Below are positions 61,309-64,000 of a stretch of DNA of 64,000 nucleotides, in pieces. The stretch's first letter is position 1. Each line of letters begins with the position of its first letter. The notes under the pieces were generated by a model. It ran no database searches. It had not been told where the DNA came from and was given only the letters and a program-made list of their open reading frames with translations. Position numbers and translations under genes: made by a program. Location: the NCBI GenBank assembly GCA_016887485.1, contig CP069394.1:124001-188000 (forward strand), written 5' to 3'. The stretch is from Chloroflexota bacterium. GTDB taxonomy: Bacteria > Chloroflexota > Anaerolineae > Anaerolineales > Anaerolineaceae.

Positions 61309-63066
61309 ATGTTTGATCAAGAAAAAGCACTGATTGCAGAACAAATCAAAACTTACCTGACCCAACAGGGGATCGAAGACCCCAATATTGAATTTCGGCA
61401 GATCCCTTTTAGTGGTGAATGGGGCTTGGCGATCCCGTTATTCCCGATTGCAGCGGCTGAAGCCCGAACGGGGAAAAAGGTGAACGTCCCGCAGCGAGCC
61501 ACTGAGTTGGCGGAGGGCCTGCAAGCAGCCTTGGCCCCCGATGAGTTGGGGCTCTCTCATATCGAAGCGGTGAAGGGCTATCTCAACCTTTATTTCTCCA
61601 CAGCAGAATATGCCCGCCGGGTGGTGGATACCGTCCTGGCGGAAGATGGTGACTATGGCCGCGGTGCGGAAAAGCACCAGACGGTGATGGTGGAATATTC
61701 GCAGCCCAATACGCACAAATCTTTCCATGTTGGTCACTTGCGGAATGTGATCCTGGGCGGCAGTGTCTGCCGGATCCTGGAGTTTGCAGGTAATGATGTC
61801 ATCCGGGCCAACTATCTCGGCGACATCGGGCTGCACGTGGTCAAGTGGATGTGGAATTACCTCAAGAATCACAACGGCGAGCAGCCCGGTGAGGATAAAA
61901 CCCACTGGATGAACGAGATCTATGCTGAAGCAGACCGGCTCTTTCAGGAACCTGAGAACGAAGCCGAAGTCCGGGCGCTTTATGCCCGCTGGAACGCCCG
62001 CGATCCGGAGATCGTTGAGCTGTGGAAGACAACCCGTCAATGGTCATTGGAAGGGTTCGAACAGATCTATGATTTGCTGGGTGAACACTTTGACCGGATT
62101 TATTTCGAGAGCGAAGTGGAAGATTCCGGCTCAGAATTGGTGGAACAGTTGATTTCGGACGGGCTGGCAACCGATGACCGCCCCGAGGAACCCGTCTACA
62201 TTGACCTGGACGCGGCTTTGGGCACGGACGACGAGTATCGGGTGCTGGTGATCCTGCGCTCCGATAGTTCTTCGCTCTATGCCACCAAGGACCTGCCGCT
62301 CGCCATTCAGAAATTCAATGAATATCAACTGGACCGCTCAATCTACGTGATTGACGTACGCCAGTCCCTCTACCTCAAACAGATCTTCAAGACTTTGGAG
62401 CTTCTGGGATATGACTGGTCGGATAAGCTTTACCACCTGGCTTATGAACTGGTGAATCTGCCCGGAAATGTCACCATGGCATCCCGGGAGGGGACGGTGG
62501 TGCTGTTTGATGATCTGGTGGCCGAGGCGACCAGCCGGGCCAAGCAGATCGTTGAGGAAAAGAATCCTGAGCTGGCTGATGATGCTAAGGAATCCATTGC
62601 CCTGGCAGTTGCCCTGGGTGCCTTGAAATACACCATGCTCTCGAGGGATAATACAAAGGTGGTCACCTTTGATTGGGACGCTGCGCTGGACTTTAATGGC
62701 CAGGCTGCACCTTATATCCAATACGCTCACGTCCGGGCGGGCAGCATTCTGCGTAAGGCGGGTACTGAAATGCCCGATGCGGTCGTTTTCCCCGCTGACC
62801 TTGAAAAGACAGAGGTAGACCTGATAGAATTGATGACCCGGCTGCCGGCAGAGGTTCAGAGGGCTGCAGAAGACCTGCGGCCGCTGGTGATTGCCAATCT
62901 GGCGTTTGACCTGGCCAAGGCCTTCAATGATTTCTACAACACCTGCCAGGTGCTGAACGCCGAACCGGAAGTCCGGGCCTATCGGTTGCGTCTGGTGGCT
63001 GCGGCCAAACAGGTGATTGCAACAAGCTTGAGTTTGCTGGGCATCGAAGCTCCCAACATGATGTAA
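61309..63066 (+). CDS. argS: Arginine--tRNA ligase
   Basis: 585 residues. N-terminal additional domain (about 1-110), HIGH-type motif HKSFHVGHLRN, the ArgRS insert with YLGDIGLHVVKWM, the KMSK counterpart MASREGTVVLFDDLV, and the C-terminal anticodon domain ending SLGIEAPNMM-like (LLGIEAPNMM). Class I enzyme that charges tRNAArg. Followed 54 nt later by the GTPase gene. Confidence 0.96.
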   Translation: MFDQEKALIAEQIKTYLTQQGIEDPNIEFRQIPFSGEWGLAIPLFPIAAAEARTGKKVNVPQRATELAEGLQAALAPDELGLSHIEAVKGYLNLYFSTAEYARRVVDTVLAEDGDYGRGAEKHQTVMVEYSQPNTHKSFHVGHLRNVILGGSVCRILEFAGNDVIRANYLGDIGLHVVKWMWNYLKNHNGEQPGEDKTHWMNEIYAEADRLFQEPENEAEVRALYARWNARDPEIVELWKTTRQWSLEGFEQIYDLLGEHFDRIYFESEVEDSGSELVEQLISDGLATDDRPEEPVYIDLDAALGTDDEYRVLVILRSDSSSLYATKDLPLAIQKFNEYQLDRSIYVIDVRQSLYLKQIFKTLELLGYDWSDKLYHLAYELVNLPGNVTMASREGTVVLFDDLVAEATSRAKQIVEEKNPELADDAKESIALAVALGALKYTMLSRDNTKVVTFDWDAALDFNGQAAPYIQYAHVRAGSILRKAGTEMPDAVVFPADLEKTEVDLIELMTRLPAEVQRAAEDLRPLVIANLAFDLAKAFNDFYNTCQVLNAEPEVRAYRLRLVAAAKQVIATSLSLLGIEAPNMM

Positions 63067-63120
63067 TGATGCCCGTTATCGTTAACCAACCAACTATTTA
63101 GATAAGGAGTACACACTTCA

Positions 63121-64000
63121 ATGGCACGAATTCGAACGATCATCATGGGCGCTGCAGGGCGAGATTTTCATAATTTCAATACCTTCTATCGTGACAATAA
63201 GGATTATGAAGTTGTCGCTTTCACAGCCACCCAGATCCCCAATATCGAGGGTCGGAAATACCCTGCGGAATTGGCTGGTGAACTCTATCCGGCTGGCATC
63301 CCGATTTATCCCGAATCCGAGCTGGTCAAGCTCATCAAGGAAAATGATATTGACCAGGTTGTTTTCGCGTATAGCGATGTCCCCGGGGAATATGTGATGC
63401 ACAAAGCTGCTTTAGTGAATGCAGTTGGAGCGGATTTCCGTCTGATGGGCATTGATAAGACCCAGATCAAATCGACCAAACCCGTTGTGGCCGTCTGTGC
63501 TGTGCGGACCGGTTCCGGCAAGAGCCAGACCACCCGCCGCGTCTCCCTGATCCTGCGCGAGATGGGCTACAAAGTGGCTGCTATCCGGCACCCAATGCCT
63601 TATGGCGACCTGGTCAAGCAGAAAGTACAACGCTTTGCCGATTACAGTGACCTGGACAAGCACGAATGCACGATCGAGGAACGCGAGGAATATGAACCCC
63701 ACCTGGATAACGGTGTGATCGTTTATGCCGGTGTGGATTATGAAGCGATCCTGCGTGAAGCCGAGAAGGAAGTGGACATCGTCCTTTGGGATGGCGGCAA
63801 TAACGACTTCTCCTTCTATGTTTCCGATCTGCTGATCGTTGTGGCTGACCCCCACCGTCCTGGCCATGAAATGCGCTATTACCCCGGCGAGACCAATGTC
63901 CGACTGGCGGATGTCTTTGTGATCAACAAAGTCGATACCGCCAATCCTGACGATGTGATCACCGTCCGTGATAACCTCTATGCCCTCAATCCCGACGCAA
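63121..64000 (+). CDS. Cyclic 2,3-diphosphoglycerate synthetase-like GTPase (partial, runs off window)
   Basis: The first 293 codons are present. N-terminal Rossmann-type part (IRTIIMGAAGRDFHNFNTFY), then P-loop VCAVRTGSGKSQTTRRV (about 120-137), RHPMPYGDL, VLWDGGNNDFSFY and LLIVVADPHRPGHEM. This is the CpgS-like family, named for the methanogen enzyme; in bacteria its product is not proven. AAGGAG stands 11 nt before the ATG. Confidence 0.8.
   Translation, partial: MARIRTIIMGAAGRDFHNFNTFYRDNKDYEVVAFTATQIPNIEGRKYPAELAGELYPAGIPIYPESELVKLIKENDIDQVVFAYSDVPGEYVMHKAALVNAVGADFRLMGIDKTQIKSTKPVVAVCAVRTGSGKSQTTRRVSLILREMGYKVAAIRHPMPYGDLVKQKVQRFADYSDLDKHECTIEEREEYEPHLDNGVIVYAGVDYEAILREAEKEVDIVLWDGGNNDFSFYVSDLLIVVADPHRPGHEMRYYPGETNVRLADVFVINKVDTANPDDVITVRDNLYALNPDA

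Overview
The window looks like chromosomal DNA of an anaerobic, mesophilic Chloroflexota bacterium, most likely of the Anaerolineae (inference from gene content; no rRNA is present to confirm it). Pointers are a cobalamin-dependent methylmalonyl-CoA mutase small subunit with MeaB, an 8-cysteine ferredoxin beside a DUF438-hemerythrin protein, lysine-2,3-aminomutase, an archaeal-type aspartyl-tRNA synthetase, paired P-II-like (DarA-type) proteins, many lipoproteins with NBR1-like Ig or SdrD-like domains, and moderate GC. There is no prophage, integron, CRISPR array or transposase. Housekeeping genes are mixed with small accessory operons. The only RNA gene recognised is RNase P RNA (rnpB, minus strand, 57771-58140).

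Layout. 1-4140: start of a solute-binding lipoprotein, then a TetR-controlled ABC-2 exporter operon. 4300-8900: gene remnant, chromate transporter, HELGH peptidase, DUF4111 nucleotidyltransferase, a PFK-family protein with altered metal-site residues, small membrane protein. 8944-20600: GH38 alpha-mannosidase, flavin reductase with a putative glycosyltransferase-like partner, a redox block (DUF438/hemerythrin/PAS, ferredoxin, Crp/Fnr), DUF2804, MESH1-type HD hydrolase, NYN-LOTUS protein, msrB-msrA, SGNH esterase. 20690-24520: DUF2089 regulator plus helical-repeat protein, then an ArsR-permease-thioredoxin operon. 24570-34290: P-II-like pair with an MFS transporter, KamA, Prs, GNAT, AspRS, MeaB and B12-binding subunit, flavin reductase. 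34289-40330: flippase-like membrane protein, ruvB-queA, clpC. 40389-46602: a 1448-residue pseudo-cyclase/ATPase/TPR/SpoIIE-phosphatase protein divergent from a cyclic-nucleotide-binding-like/bacterial-PH membrane protein. 46650-48364: def-recF. 48540-56117: tandem paralogous lipoproteins, SIS isomerase with an NDK-like protein, NBR1-Ig lipoprotein, DUF488. 56118-58140: repeat-rich zone around an MBL-fold hydrolase, then rnpB. 58294-64000: unknown nucleotidyltransferase-like protein, rpsT, lipoprotein, argS, and the start of a cyclic-2,3-diphosphoglycerate-synthetase-like GTPase.

Themes. Several minus-10 boxes lie 5 to 8 nt before the start codon, suggesting leaderless mRNAs. Three families of small intergenic palindromic repeats recur. 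The signalling set is notable: pseudo-cyclase phosphatase, divergent CNB-PH protein, P-II pair, stand-alone ppGpp-hydrolase-like HD protein. No single locus is a proven new system. The best candidates for new biology are the P-II/MFS operon, the DUF2089/helical-repeat operon, the pseudo-cyclase phosphatase locus and the NDK-like/SIS pair.
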